Assembly: GCF_963576545.1 (NCBI RefSeq)
Contig: NC_083638.1
Span: 30,155,900 to 30,219,899, forward strand
Length of the DNA stretch: 64,000 nucleotides
Source: Limanda limanda
Taxonomy: Eukaryota; Chordata; Actinopteri; Pleuronectiformes; Pleuronectidae
Direction of reading: 5' to 3'
Below are positions 11,908 to 25,050 of the stretch, one piece after another; within the stretch, counting starts at the first letter, position 1; the number at the start of each line of letters is the position of its first letter. Position numbers and translations under genes: made by a program. The notes beneath the pieces are model-generated. The model worked only from the letters and a program-made list of their open reading frames with translations, did not search any database and was not told the DNA's origin.

Positions 11908-14900
11908 AACCTTTTCAGTACAGCACAAATACACTGACTCCCTGTCAAACAAACAGCCACATACACACTGTATGCATAAATACACAAACACGTACAAAGA
12001 AATGTGGAAAATACTGACCATTTTGAGTGTGTGTGTGTAGGAAAGACTACACTATTGTTTAATTGTGGAAACGGACCTTTAAAAAAAAATAGAAATAGGA
12101 TAACCCAGGGTTTACCCAAACTATTGTTAGGTAACCTGTAGCAGCCTACAGCAGCAGCCAAGGAACAAGTGAGGTGGGCTGGATGGATCACAAGTCTTTA
12201 ACCCCATGTTTAGTATTATGATTATAAACATGATGCTGAAGGGTCTTTTAACCTTCACAAAGTATTTAACACAAATTGCAGTCTTTCCACAAACCTGACC
12301 AAGTTGTTTATATACCTAAACTTACCAGAACCTAACCGTTAGCGGTCTACAAGTCTAACTGTATGTTTTCTGAAGAAGACGGCGCAGCAGCTGGTACGCT
12401 CTGCATGTTATTTACTGTAACCATGACAACAAAAGTTCAATATGGCTGTTGCCATATAAGTATATAAAGAGATGCTCCTCGGAAAATACAGGGGATATTG
12501 CTTTTAATTGGCTGTAAACTTGGAAGGTTACAAAGAAGTTGAGTTTAATTTTCTCCAGTGACTTTAAAGGAGACTTAGATTTTACATTGATCACAGCTCT
12601 TCTGAGCCGATTTCATGATGCAATATCCAAACAGACAATGAGAGTCGCTAAAGGCTGCACAAAGTATGATGATACACAGTCATGTAGCCAAACATTACAT
12701 CCGTATGTGATTACACACAATTCAAATCCAGGGGCATTATGGTGCTGAAACAGCTTGCTCTCTTCTGAGAAGGCTTCAGCAAGGCTTTGGAAATTGGCTG
12801 TAAGGATGCAATTGGGATGTGAGAGAACAGTTTAATCTGTGGTTTCGTTGCAAAATAGTTTCTGGCTGCGAGTGGCAGTGCTGAGTGCACTGCTGCTGAG
12901 CAGCTCTCAAGTATTGGCACTTCAGCTTCAAGATGGTTTTGCTGTCTAAGTGTAGACAGACAATCAACAACTCTTTGTTGACTACTGAATAAACTAAATG
13001 AAAATATGGACAGAATTTGGAATTACCCAAAGATACTCACATAAAATATGTGATCGTGCTAAATTGTCACACTCAACCAGAGAATTGCACACAACAAAAG
13101 AGGGAGGCAGGAGTTTTTAGAACTCGTTTGAAAATCATTTCTCTGATCCTATGTTTTGTAATAATGTTGATGATGATCTATTGAAATGACAAATACGTGA
13201 CAGTTTAACTTTATTACATCAGGGCCAGAAGCTTAAATTTTCAAATGAATATATTCAGGGACACAAAAATATAGTGAAAGTTTCCTTGAACACAATACTT
13301 AATAAAAGTGGATATGCACAAAAAGCATTAATGAAATAGGCTGTGGACCTTTTATTGCAGTTGATTGTTTAATTAAACAGTTTGATGGAAGTCGCCAATG
13401 GATCTCAGTAATACAGCAGCAATGTGTACAAATAATGTCATAAATATTATTATGTAGTTCAGATATGATTTAACAAGGGTAATTAGACTGAGTTTGGAGT
13501 AATCTAAGATTTATATCTTCTCTTTTTTCACTTGCTTAAGCTTGAAATGTGCGATCTAAATGCATTTATATATATTTTTTTAAAACTTCCAAATGTTCTG
13601 CCTCTCCATGACAATAACCAAAAGCTGGGTTTTCCATAAACTCACTAAAAAATTTAAAGCTGGTATTTCCTACATTTATATGTTGATGGTGGGCCATGTT
13701 AATGTGTAATGAGATACAGAGTTTTTTTTCACCAAAATCTGCAGTTCTCCTCAGTTATAAAGGCAGGTTTAGTGTCTTTCAGCCCAATTGGATTTTACAG
13801 CCTGAACCTTTACTACTTTATACTCTTTGCTCTCATTACTTTCTTTCCAGCGGCAGCATGCCACTTATTACTGCAAGCTCTGCTCTACCCACTGTACTCT
13901 ACCAAACAGCAGACTGTCAAAGTTAGCAATAGCTGACAAAGAACGTGGCAATGCTAGGAAATGATCTCCGGTTTAGCAAACATGGGACTGTGCTCACAAT
14001 GATCATTACAGAACATTTTACCTTTAAGATGTACTAGAAACAAATTAAAATGCAATATGATGACACCTTCTAAAGTTACCACCAGCAGCTCCTGCTGCCA
14101 TAGGTCCGCAGGAAAACAGGAATTAAAGAAGGAGTGAGGGTTTGGGACATACATGGTTCAAAGGGACAGATTCACCTCAATGGCTAGAATGACATGCTGC
14201 AAAGAGAGGGTGTGTTGAAAAGTGCATGTTTGGCTGTGTGAGTGTGTGTGTGTGTGGGGGGGGGGGGGGATTCACATGTGTGGCTCCATGTCCACTTTGT
14301 GTGAGGAGGATATTGGCAGTATACTGACAGGATGTTGATTATCCAGCTTGCAGGAGGCTGAGGTCTCTCTGGTCGTCAGGTGGAAGTCACAGCACGGAGG
14401 AGTGATGAGACAATCAGACAGATAGGGGGGGAGGGAGGAGGGCATGTGTCAGGGCAGAGGACGATGACAATAAGCTGTCTGTCTCAGCTGACATGGACAC
14501 AGCTCAGGATCAGATTAGGTACAGCACTGCTCAAAGATGCGACATAAACAAACATGCACAGGATGCAGCCTACTTCTGATGCGGTCCGTCCTTAACTCCT
14601 CTTTTTTGCAACATTTTTAGTTAAGCTGTAAAACATAAACTGTAAATATATAAATGAAAACAAATCAAACAAAGAAATAAAGTGAAACAACATGGATTGT
14701 TTTTTATCTGCTTGTAATGTATAAGTTTACTGCCATAATTAAATAAAATATATATTAATTAACTTTTTGTCTTAAATAACTGGATAAATACTATTTTACT
14801 ATGACATACTTTTCCATGCCACATCTAAGAAGTAAATAGACCAATATGTGTCTGTCTGTCAGTGTTCATGACTTTCTTTTTTTCAATTTTCTCAGAAAGG

Positions 14901-14929
14901 GTTCATCTAAAACTAGAACACAGCCCTAG
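11908..14929. other. non-coding DNA; minor repeats
   Basis: No gene was seen. At about 12290-12350 the text ('ctgaccaagttgttt', 'cctaaacttacc', 'cctaaccgtta') resembles a CTAACC-rich fish repeat also hinted at 55150-55200. A (TG)n run followed by G14 lies at 14235-14269. The remainder is AT-rich. Confidence 0.5.
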
Positions 14930-15800
14930 CATGGGTTGTAGGAGTACCAGCACCTTGCAGTCCCCACTAGCTTGTCTACAGTTCATGGATCATGAGGAAA
15001 TCAGCATTGCAACCCATGAAACCTAGGTTCAGAAGTCGATCACAGCATCTGATCACCCTAGAATACATTTTGCCAGAGAGGCTGAGGAGTGTGATACCCC
15101 AATTATTAGAGCACAACCTCCAATCCCTCTTTTTAAAAATGGAAAACACCACCACTTAGGGTGTTGTCCCTCAACTCTGAAGAGGCCAAGATTAACCAGT
15201 GCAGAAACCTTCAGCATCACAAGCTGAATCCATAGACTTTCCAACAAGGAGCTTCTTTACTGTCTCAGTGACTGCCGCCAGGTTGGAAGTGTTGGATGGC
15301 TTCAGGGGATGGTCAAAGGGTTTGTTCCACTCCCCAACAATATCCCCTGTCCAGGTCAGCAGTTCTGTTCCTCTGATGAACTCTGCCTGAGCTCAACCCT
15401 GCTTTCCCTTCCCTCTTACCTCCTGATAGCTGTCTGTTGTTTCAGGGGAGCAGTGGGCCAAACAGCCCGACAGTTCCCCCAGCAGGTTCCTAGTTTGCCC
15501 CCTCGACTGGTACAAAGGACTTTACTAGGAAGAATACTCTGACTTCATGTCAGAGTATTCTAAAGTCCTGCCACAGGTGGGAGGTGAACTCCTCTTGACC
15601 AGAGTCTTTTGCTTCCGTCACTACAAATTTGTGTTCTCCTGGTTTACCTGCTGGCCTTCCCTGCAATCAGTTCCAACTCACCAAACAATCTCAAAGATTC
15701 TAATCGAAGAAAGTTACAATGATATGACCGCAAAATCGATCATCATACTTGTGTTCTGGTACCAGGAACATTTATAAACCACCCTATGCTTATGGATAGG
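14930..15800 (-). mobile_element. degenerate LINE (Rex1/Babar-like), endonuclease-RT segment
   Basis: Read on the minus strand this follows a fish non-LTR retrotransposon ORF2. From 15800 downward it has an endonuclease-like MIDFAV block, then the linker, then 'gctgctgacctggaca' near 15350, an 'aagaagctcct' block, and a segment near 15080-15130 decoding roughly as FKKRDWRLCSNNWGITLLSL. This matches the family's FKKGDRRVCSNYRGITLLSL type motif. Many stops and frameshifts show it is dead. It probably belongs to the same family as the plus-strand relic at 28205-28845, which covers the next part of ORF2. The assignment is from memory of the family; clade naming is tentative. Confidence 0.7.
15516..15569. 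repeat. imperfect palindrome inside the LINE relic
   Basis: The inner arms 'agaatactctgac' (15531-15543) and 'gtcagagtattct' (15549-15561) are perfect 13-mers around a 5-base loop. The outer arms 'aggacttt' (15516-15523) and 'aaagtcct' (15562-15569) extend the stem past a 7-base one-sided bulge. The palindrome replaces sequence where the LINE consensus has none, so it arose after insertion, probably by template switching during replication. Confidence 0.85.
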
Positions 15801-18800
15801 GTTGTTAAGACTATGACTAGCACATTAGTCCAATAACAAGGCAATGTTCAGGTTCACATCAGTTTCACCATTGTGACTCAAGTGTATAATGAAGGCTCCC
15901 GGTAGAATTATGAAATCCCCTGGCACATAAATACCCCAAATAATGAACATAAAACTATAATATAGTCATATTTCTGCCCTTGTCTCATAACTGATACGTC
16001 TGAACTGACTGGTCCTTGATAGGCAGCATGTGTAGTGATGTCTGTGCTGTTTTGTTTCACGTCAAAGGTTTTTAAATTGTCACGGTCATGTTCATATTGG
16101 CTTTATCAAGTGCTTCTAAATAATCAACAGTTTGGTCTGGCTTGTAATCAAAAACTTACTAAGCCCCATGGGAAGACATGCTTCAATGTACAGTGCTGCT
16201 GCAGCTGACAGAATTAAATGGGATTGTGAATATTCTATTCACAATGCTAAATCAACTGCTGCTGCAGGGAGACCATCCATTACATACTGGATATGGACAT
16301 ACTGATCTAATAATAAAGCTACACAAGCAAATACAGGGATACCTGGCTGCCTAGCTTAAGGAGGAAGAGGAGTGAAGAAGAGACTCAAAAGAATCAGCAA
16401 TAAACAGAGAAGCCCTCCACTACCTGCTTACTCCAGGCAAACACAAGATATCAGTTGGCATACAAGGAAGCATATCTCATTTGAATCACAATCCTGGATT
16501 GATGACATGACTGCTGACTTGTTTGCTGACTGTCTTTAGGGACTGCTTAAACTGAACCGGGAATGTAACAACAATGATTAAAAGCATCTGGTTGGGCTCT
16601 GTGTATCCATAAAGGAGGCATGGTGAATAAATGTTATGAGTCAGTAGTTCACCTGATATTAAACTGCTCTCTGTAAATTTAAGAACTAGATACATTATCT
16701 CATCAAGTTGGCCAGCAGGATATTGTTATCCACCCATGGGCAACATCTTTCATGCCCAGGCTGTCTCTGCTATCACTCATCATATTGCCCAGTGTCGCTC
16801 CAGACTCCCTTGTTCCATTCTGAGGGATTTAAGTCGCTACAGACTCAACAAAGTCCTCCCAACATATCGTTGGGAGTACTTTATCCTCCAGAGGAGGTAA
16901 AACAATCAACCTCTGATACGACAATGTGAAAAATGCATAGAAAGCACACACTTAAAACGCCATCCATCTTGTCCCTGCCTACTGGACCACATTACAAAGG
17001 GGGGGAGTTGCTAAAAACCACATCGAGGAGCTTGACGGAGAGGCTACAGAGATTGTGTTTTAAATGCACTGACTGGGAATGTTGATAAAAGGAACCTGTC
17101 ATTCAAAATAAAATTAATTTTGGTGGATTTCAAGGGTAACCCACTGTCCTAACTCAGGGGTAAACGGCCAGACAGCAGAACGCGTTGAAGATTTTAAATA
17201 TAGTATCTTGCCCTCAAAATCACAAGCTCAACAGGTGGGGGGAGGTTATACTTCTGCATCCAGGAAGAACTGAAACATGCTCCCCTCACTGTCACAAATA
17301 CACAGACTACTGTGCACTACTGCAGTGTAGCACCATTTCTTCCACTTTTATTTTGTATTTATCCTTGACTTCATATTTGAATTCATTTTTATGTAAATAT
17401 TATGTTTCATGGCTGCACACAATGATTATCTCCTCATGGTCATGATTGTTGTGTGTGCTTATTTCAGCCCAGTTAAATAATGCCTATGTTGGTCAGAAAC
17501 ATTCGCTGCTTCTTTATTCGTCTTCTTTGCATCTTCATTGCATTTTCCAAATCTAATCTATATCTCTAAAAAATATATTTTTGAAAAGAAACATCAATGA
17601 ATGCGAAAAAAAATATCTAAACAAAACTTTACACATATGGTGTATCTCCATTATGCTGTTTTATTTATTTTTATGTTCCTCTACTGGATTAATATCAGGC
17701 AAAGTGAGGATGTTCCATTATTTGTGCAATCTTTAATTATGCATTAGGCTATGGCGTGAACATTAAAAAGATGCAACTAAAATGCTCATTAATTTTGCAT
17801 AAGCGACAACATTTAAACTGAGTACAAATACATGGGCAGAGGTCCATTTACCACCCCACAGATGAAAGGGCATTGGATATTAAGACGTGGGGCTGAATTC
17901 ACAGAGAAACCCCTAATCTTACTCAATTGTCCTTCACCAAGTAATTGACTTTTAATTAATCCCCTTGATATTTGGAAAAGCACATACCTTAGCAATGGGT
18001 TCTCTGTGCTGAGCACCTGCATTGTGGGCTGGAGGGAAATCTGTAGATGGGTGTTTAAAACTGTTTCACTACTCAGGGAATGCTGTGTTTATGAAAAGAG
18101 AGCGCCAGCATCTTCGGAATAAAAACTGCTCATATTAAAATAAAACCAATGAATGCATCTTATACTTCAGTGAATTTGATTTTTCCTTTTTTTACTATTT
18201 GGCAAAATATCTTTAGAAAATTATATTAACACATTTATAATCACTCTTTCTTCAACTAGATATAATGCATGTTGGTATAAGGCAAAGATATACGAGAACA
18301 GAGAATAAACTTCAGGAAAATCCTGATGACAACATGTCAGGACCAGATAATTCATCAAAGCTACAAAGAACCCATCAGGAAAAGTGGTAAATGTCAGGTT
18401 TTTGGAGTTACTTCCCCCAGAGTGATAGAACGAGAGCTTCTTTTGAGAGCCAACAGTATCTGATATTCAATAACCTGACTTCATCCTGTCACAAACACAT
18501 GAGAGTCTCAGCTAACTCAAAGTTGACACCATTTCTTGTGGATACATCAGGAGCATACAAGAAAACTGAGTGATAAAGGAAAGCAGAGAAAACGTGGGTA
18601 GACAAAAGAGCAAATTACAATCTTTCAACACAGAGTAGTTGCTAGACATCATAGATGAATGACACTGTATCCAACAAAGCAGGGTCTTGTTTCCCAATTG
18701 TATCTTAAGGCTAAGATGATCATAAAAAATGAAATCAGAAGTCACATGCTGAGGTTATGAGATGTGGGAACAGTCAGTGAGGGAAGGCCAATCTACGGAA

Positions 18801-19329
18801 ATACTGTTCAGCAGCACCACAAACTTTATCCTCCAAATTGTTGAGGTACGCCCCTATGTAGCCTACGCACGGGCCGAGCATTCATAGTTTTGCATAGGTC
18901 AAAGTGAGTCGCGCTGCTACTACACCGCTGAAACGCTTGTGGCAGTAGAGTTTCAATCCTGGATTTGGGTGTCTTCCGGTTTCTGGTCTGTTTATTTACA
19001 AGTTAACTGGTGTCTCTCCTTACTTCAGAACAAAGGAGAGTGTTACTAAGTGTTGGATTTGGAGCTGATTGATGTAGAAAAGCAATAACTTTTTCTTTAA
19101 GGACTGCAACAAAGGAAAGAAAGATGCCGTCTGTGTTCGTCCCGATTAGCTCAATTCAAAAATGTCGGCAAGTCTGTCAGACCAATCGGACCAATTACAG
19201 CTCTTGCAGTCTTCGTCGCCTCAATGTGAGGTTACAATGTTGGGGAGGTGCATGTCAGGTTACGGCGTATGATGGTGGGCAGGTCTTCATGTATTATTTA
19301 GTATCCAAACCAAAAACCCCTGTGATGGA
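15801..19329. other. non-coding DNA, possible regulatory block
   Basis: No gene was seen. At 17690-17820 there is an AT-rich block with homeodomain and POU-type cores ('ctttaattatgcatta' at about 17731 and 'cattaattttgcat' at about 17787), of the kind found in conserved developmental enhancers. Conservation cannot be tested here. Confidence 0.4.
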
Positions 19330-19870
19330 TGTGCAACAAACAGACCCACTAACTGCAGTGTAAAGGTACATTAGCAGCTTCTGAGGCAGGTTGAACTTCC
19401 AGAGCAGGAAGCACATCCTCTTCTGGGTCTTTTAGATGAATGAACTGACGTTGGAGGTAATGAGAGATTGTGGACTCTAGAAAGGATTTCACAGTAGACA
19501 CAGTTAGTTAGTGATTGGGGGGTTCCCCCTGAAGTCCACTGTGACCTTTCACAGTTTTCAAAGTGTTTATATGCATGTTGCTGTGGCCCCTCCAGAAGCC
19601 CAGCTGCTCCACCTCCCCTCTTTATGCTGATTTATAAGCATCCTGGATGAGGTTGAAAACTGTTTTATCAGCTGCGGATCAATAGTTTCCTCTCCTGAGG
19701 TAGAGTCCCTTTTGAGGTACAAGAATATTGGGGAGAGCACAAACTGGATGCCTGGGGGCGCCAGGGCCGAGTCTCTGGGTGCCGGATGTGCTGCTTCCGG
19801 TTTGTCAGGAAGTTGGTGGTCCACTGACAGGTGGATGTGGGCGTTTTTCTATGATGATGTTGAGGAAACT
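19330..19870 (-). mobile_element. degenerate LINE reverse-transcriptase fragment
   Basis: On the minus strand, 19870 down to 19567 decodes to pieces such as TNFLTNRKQ, then SPIFLYLKRDSTSGE. These correspond to the fish LINE RT pattern LDFLTNR-Q ... LSPLLFLLYTNDCTSG. Continuing to 19330 there is a segment like KFNLPQKLLMYLYTAV, matching the usual KFNLPQELL.HFYTAI block. The first part keeps an open frame for 85 codons, but the reading frame shifts between blocks and stops occur, so the element is inactive. This family differs from the LINE relics at 14930 and 29280. I leave the clade unnamed. Confidence 0.7.
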
Positions 19871-20349
19871 AAGTTCAAGTCCAAAAATACTTACAACAAC
19901 AAGAGTCCTAAGCAACAAAACATACCAGTTCAGTGTTTTAGCAGAAGAAAATAAACAGCGTTGGTCATTTGTCTTCAGTACATGACTAACATAAAAAAAT
20001 ATACAGGCGTACTTCAGGACACAAAATGGCGAACGCCAACGAACATGCACACAAACATAACACATGTTTGCTAGCTCGCTAAAACACTCTGAACTAACTC
20101 ACAAATGAAAATAAACCTTAAAAGAAGGAAACGGCTCTTAACTGCTATTATAATATTACAAGCAAATTAATCATTCTAAACACTTACATATACCTTCAGC
20201 TTAGAAATGTACGCATTAGTGTTGCGCTATACAAAATACAAATCGCTCTCAGGCAGCTCCTGTGCAAAGCGACCAATAGGGGAGCCAGACCCACGTAAAA
20301 CACCCAATACAATAAACAGCAATAATTAACAAAAGCTGAGGGATATCTG

Positions 20350-20475
20350 AGGGGCCATTCAGGGGTTCAGTATCTTGCCCAAGACACTTCGACATGCAGA
20401 TGGGGAAGACTGAGGATCAGAGCGCTAACCTTCGGGTTGGAGGACAAACACTCTACCCTTCAGTCACTGCCCTCT
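20350..20475 (-). mobile_element. tRNA-like SINE, minus strand
   Basis: Read on the minus strand: a head with an A-box-like 'gggtagagtgtttgtcctcc', a degenerate B-box region near 'gctctgatcctcag', then the body 'gtcttgggcaagatactga'. This is the layout of the copy at 24895-25050. No clear target duplication was found. Confidence 0.6.
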
Positions 20476-20888
20476 CTCGCTTGCTTTCACGGACACACAG
20501 ACATACACCAACTCTTTTACCCAATACAGTTTAAACGTTCTCTTTAATATGGTATAGCAGCCATATAATGTGTTTTAATCCCTGGCGGAATAAGTAACAT
20601 GTCTTTGATGTGGTAGCTTGTGCCTAAGGTTTTTGTTTGTTTTAGTCTTGTAAAATAATCAGCTGGATGTTTATTTATTAATGTTGGTGAACACAGGCCT
20701 TGGGTAGGATGTAAAATCTAAAAAAAAGGTATGGAGAATAAAAAGTTTTGCAGTTTACGATGAGAGTTTTAAAGTTTGGACTACACGTTTTTCTTGCATC
20801 ACCCTTCATTTAAACTGACCTTCATTTATGGTGCACTGATTTAAATTAACGGTCCACTAACCTTTGTGTATGGAATGTGTGATTCACT

Positions 20889-21263
20889 ATGGCACCCCAG
20901 ATGGCAGCCTCAGTACTAAACTCTCTTGTGTTTCCACTGCTTTTGTTTATTTGTTCCACCCTTTGCATTTCCAACCTGATTACCTTCCATGGAGATGCTG
21001 AACACCTGACAGTCCATTCCACACAAATTGTCACCCAACTTCATGAATACTCAAAGAGACTTCGGTTGGAAGAGCATCGGTTCGCTGGGGAAGTTCAGAC
21101 AGCCGAGATTTCAACGTTTCTCCCTCCATGTGATGATCAAATATTTAGGGAGATGATGTTTAAATTGGAAATAAGCAAATTAATCCAACCGCACACACAA
21201 ATTGATTCAACAGTTGATTTACAGTTCTATCAGAGGGAAGAATGGTGTTCATCCCTCCAGTAA
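20889..21263 (+). CDS. 124-codon open frame, unproven
   Basis: An ATG-initiated frame begins with a hydrophobic stretch (residues about 8-28, including SLVFPLLLFICSTLC) that could pass for a signal peptide, followed by a polar 95-residue part without a recognised domain. No splice sites, promoter or poly(A) signal tie it to a transcript, and I recognise no homologue. It may be a chance frame or a leftover of a transposon ORF. Confidence 0.12.
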   Translation: MAPQMAASVLNSLVFPLLLFICSTLCISNLITFHGDAEHLTVHSTQIVTQLHEYSKRLRLEEHRFAGEVQTAEISTFLPPCDDQIFREMMFKLEISKLIQPHTQIDSTVDLQFYQREEWCSSLQ

Positions 21264-23469
21264 TGTGTTGTGTAAGAGAGCAACACTTTAATAAATCCTC
21301 TTTTATATCAGAATTAGCAGGTTTTATTAAACATGGGTAATCCATGTAAAAAAAAGGAGATTTACTTGCAAGTGGAGGAGTTTGCTTCTCTTATTTCCCC
21401 CAATGTGCGTCATGTTTGACGTCATCATGACTATGAAGCTCTCTCACCTCTGTGTCTTGCCAAATTGGTGCATTCACCCAGGCGTTATCCATCACAGAGT
21501 CGTTTGACCAGGAATGCAGATTAACCTATTCTCACTTCAGCCAAAAGCCAAATGTTAGTGGGTGTTGTTGAGATTTTACATGTTATGCTTTGTCGGCTTG
21601 CAGATCAATGTTCATATCATGGTAATATGCCTTAAACTGATCATCCATACTTCAACTCCATATTTCATTAAACATGCAGAATTTGTTCTTAGAAACCGTG
21701 TTGTTTTTCCTCTAATGTAATTTATTATTAGTCTATATATGTTTGCATCACTACGTACATACATGTACACATGCACTTTTGTGAACTAATTTGAGTTCAT
21801 GTTATGTAGGGCCACTTTAATATACCCTATGTAAAAAATCCCTTCATAAATAACTAGAGGCAGTGATAAGTGTGTAGGGGGATTATTGCGTGTTTGTGTG
21901 CGTTTTTGTGGGAGGTGTAATAAAGGATGAACAGAGAATACTGAACATAGAGTGATCAAGGGTACATAGAGAGAGAGGGATGGGGAGAGGGAAAAAGAGA
22001 AGGATAAAGAGAGGACAAGAGAGCAACAGACAGAAAAAGAGTTAAAATGTGTTGATGGACACCTCTCATCCTCTCTGTGACAGCTTCATGAATATGCCTC
22101 AGGATGGACACACACCCACACACGCACACACACAAACACACACACTGTGATGTGATTGACAGCTAGCAGGTGCTGGGTGAATGAAGCTGTCAGGCTGGCT
22201 GCTGATCAGCTGTGTGTCGCTGTAACAACAGCTGAAGGCTCAGCTTGACGCGTCGCTGCACTTGAAGGTGATCTCTTGTTTAGCCATAGACTATGGTGTG
22301 TGATGTATGAGTGTGAGACATCAAGTTTAGATTAAAGTTCATATTACTTGTATTAATTTTATTTTCTGTTATTTACATTATTTTGAATGTCAAAGCTGTA
22401 TGTTTACTTTTCATGTTCATTTCCAATGCAGTATCAGTAGCTCAGAAAGTCATATCAGGAGTCCAAAACAATGTTAAGATGTCACTTCCTGTATAATTTC
22501 CAATGAAAAGTCTTGTAGACACTGTGTCATAAATATATTTTAAAAACCATCAAGTTTTGAGTTTGGTTGCCTGCATGCTGATTGATTAACATACAATATG
22601 GTGAAAGCAGACATTTCAGCTGGTTGGCCTTTGTTGTCAATGGCCGGCCTATCTTCTTCTGAAGATGAAATCAGACATGCTCTGAACTCTGAAAACTCCT
22701 GAAATTATCCCAAAACAATACAAATATCTCAGGTTGAAAACATTACATACATGTAAAAGAAACCAACAAAGATCTCAAAACAGATATGAAAGGCTAACAC
22801 CAGTGACAAAGTGCTGCAAACCAAAACATTTGCTCTCTTTCGTATTGAGACTCTCCAACCAGATACATTTACCATATGTACTGAGAATGATCCCCAAATG
22901 ACAGGTGAAGTGGATAATTATTTAAGTCACACCAGTCGTACTGGCATGCTCCATTATATAAGCCCCAGATGTACGTTATCACTCTGATTTTCCGATCTCC
23001 ACTGAGCAGTCAAGACGTGGGTTTCAGCAGAGTTTTAAAACGACGATTTAAAAATCTACTTACGAGACTGACATTTAAAATACGTTGCCCACTGCCTATG
23101 AGAGCTGGTCTTTGCTCATCTCAGGGTCCCCCCTCCTGTGGGGGTCATTGACAGGATCTGTCTCCGTCCTCCCCTCCTGCAGAGGGTCTGGGGAGAGCAA
23201 AAGGGGCTCGGCCAGATACCCTCAAACCCTTTTCAAAGTCTTGAAGTTAATTGCCTCCAGGTATTTTAATCAGTAGTTTCTTCTCTTGGCTTTCAGAGTC
23301 TATAATCTTTGATCTGCTCACAACATCTTCCCTAAACTTAGAACGGGCAGATTTGGTTGACAAGGCAGAAGTTATCTCCTCCTAACCCCGGCTCCTCCAG
23401 TCCACATAACGAAACTGGGCAAGTTAGGAAAGACACTGAACCTAGAATTACCCCTGACAGCTGTGATGT
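21264..23469. other. non-coding DNA, nothing recognised
   Basis: No gene was seen. A purine-rich tract (about 21968-22040) and a short interrupted CA run (about 22110-22145) are present. Confidence 0.55.
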
Positions 23470-23618
23470 GTGAATGATGTGTGATAGAGAAGCACTGCAT
23501 ATAGAAGCGCTGTGTGAATGTGTGTGTGAAGGGGTGAATGTGAGTCCTAGTGTAAAGTGCATTGATTGGTCGATAAGAATAGAGAAGTGCTATATATATT
23601 CAATCCATTTACCATGTG
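23470..23618 (+). mobile_element. SINE 3' tail
   Basis: It contains 'gtgtgaatgtg', 'ggggtgaatgtgag', 'tagtgtaaagtgcattga', 'ttggtcgataag' and ends 'caatccatttacca'. This is the plus-strand tail of the same SINE whose reverse complement was inserted at 28630-28713. The head and body are absent or too degraded to see. Confidence 0.6.
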
Positions 23619-24894
23619 GACATTTACACAGCTTGTTTTCAAAGTTCAAAAATCTCTGCCCATCATTTCTCCCTCACAATGTTTGTTAGCCAGTGTTTGG
23701 CATAGAAATCCTATCGACTAAAGAATTGACTGACACCTCTCAGCCAATAAGAGACAAGTATTTCCTGTAAACCCTCTCTGATTGGTTTTACCTCGGTTCT
23801 TTGAAGATAAGATACAGCAACAACTGAGCTCCCTCAATTAGAATAAGTATTTTGGGTCACAGCCCCAATAGCCAAGGCCAGGCATCATCCCCACTACTTC
23901 ATTTTCCAGTTTGATTGTATAAAGTCCTTCTTTTCTCCAGCTGTCTGACAACACAATTCCAACTCATCCACTTTTATTTCCTTACTTATACCAAACAGCT
24001 CTTTCCTCAATTACCTCCCCCTCCCCTGTCTCTATCCACTGTAGTTGCCCACTATTTCCTTCCTTGATTTCTTCTTTCCTCCCCTGTCCTTCCTCTCTGT
24101 ACCTCTCACTCTCCACCCTGTGCCTAATTGGGCTTTGAAGAGTTAATGGTGAGATGTGATATCTCACTCTGTGTTGCCTCCAGATATCTATTAAAAAGGC
24201 ACAGGCAGTGCTGTCTATCACAGCTTAGACACCAGATGTTGCCCACATCTACACTCATTGCAGATGTAATGGGCCTGAATGCTGCAGTTTGCGACTTCAC
24301 TGGCATCCATCCTGTGCAATGTGGCACCAGAGGAAAACAAGTGAGAGACTGAGAGAGAGAGAGAGAGAGAGGGGAGGGGGGGGGTGTAATTATCCTCCAT
24401 TACCACAAACTCTTATTTCCCTCAGCAGGAGAGGCACATCTCTTGTAGAAATGGCAGATATCAAAGTAAAGATGGGCGTTGCGTTTCAGAGACTTGAGAT
24501 AAGATTCTCTGGAGGTTCAGCGGTCACCGCTATGCTGCGTGTGCGCTTACCTCGAAACAACAAGCGCAACACAAGCTATTGGAAATAATGGGTTTTAGAG
24601 CACAGAAGTGCCATTGTCGCATTGAGAGCACCATCACTGTTTGCCTGTGTGTGCGTGCTCATGGGTGTATTCTGGGATTTTACTGTTGGACTCGGTGTAG
24701 GTGGGCGCGCATGCAGGAGTTTAATTTAGGTTTCGGTGAACTCTGATGATGGAAAACATTTATATTGAAATTATTTCACTGAAACTAAAATAAATGCATG
24801 CATTATGTTTCATGCTCTTATTGTTAATGATTGTGTACTACCATCAAGTTTAAGAGGCAAAAATATCAAAAGGCAGCAAATATTCATGTCTTGT
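23619..24894. other. non-coding DNA with a pyrimidine-rich tract
   Basis: No gene was seen. A C/T-rich tract runs from about 23990 to 24120, and a (GA)n-to-G run lies at about 24352-24385. Both could form triplex or non-B structures. The open frames here are shadows of these tracts. Confidence 0.5.
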
Positions 24895-25050
24895 GGGCAG
24901 CTGGGGCTGAGGGGTAGAGCGGTTGTCCTCCAACCAGAAGGTCGGCAGTTCAATCCCAGTCTTATGCATCTGCGGGCGGAAGTGTCCATGGGAAGAGGCT
25001 GAACTCCGAATTTGCCCCATAGAAAAAAGTGTGAATGGGTGAATGGCACA
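24895..25050 (+). mobile_element. tRNA-like SINE with A and B boxes
   Basis: The head 'ggggctgaggggtagagcgg' (about 24903-24922) contains an A-box-like segment. 'ggcagttcaatcc' (24943-24955) is a B-box-like segment, with about 30 bases between them as in tRNA promoters. The body has 'gaagtgtccatggga' and 'ctgaactccgaattt', and a tail 'gtgtgaatgggtgaatgg' ends at about 25046. It is the best preserved head among the SINE copies in the window. It is not a functional tRNA gene: no cloverleaf acceptor stem closes. Confidence 0.65.

Noticed and set aside
19754..19764. CTCF-like GC-rich site in 'cctgggggcgccagg'
   Set aside because: It does not fit CCASYAGRKGGC and lies in a LINE relic.
24903..24960. 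possible tRNA gene
   Set aside because: A and B box-like segments are present, but no cloverleaf closes and the downstream body matches a SINE seen elsewhere in the window.
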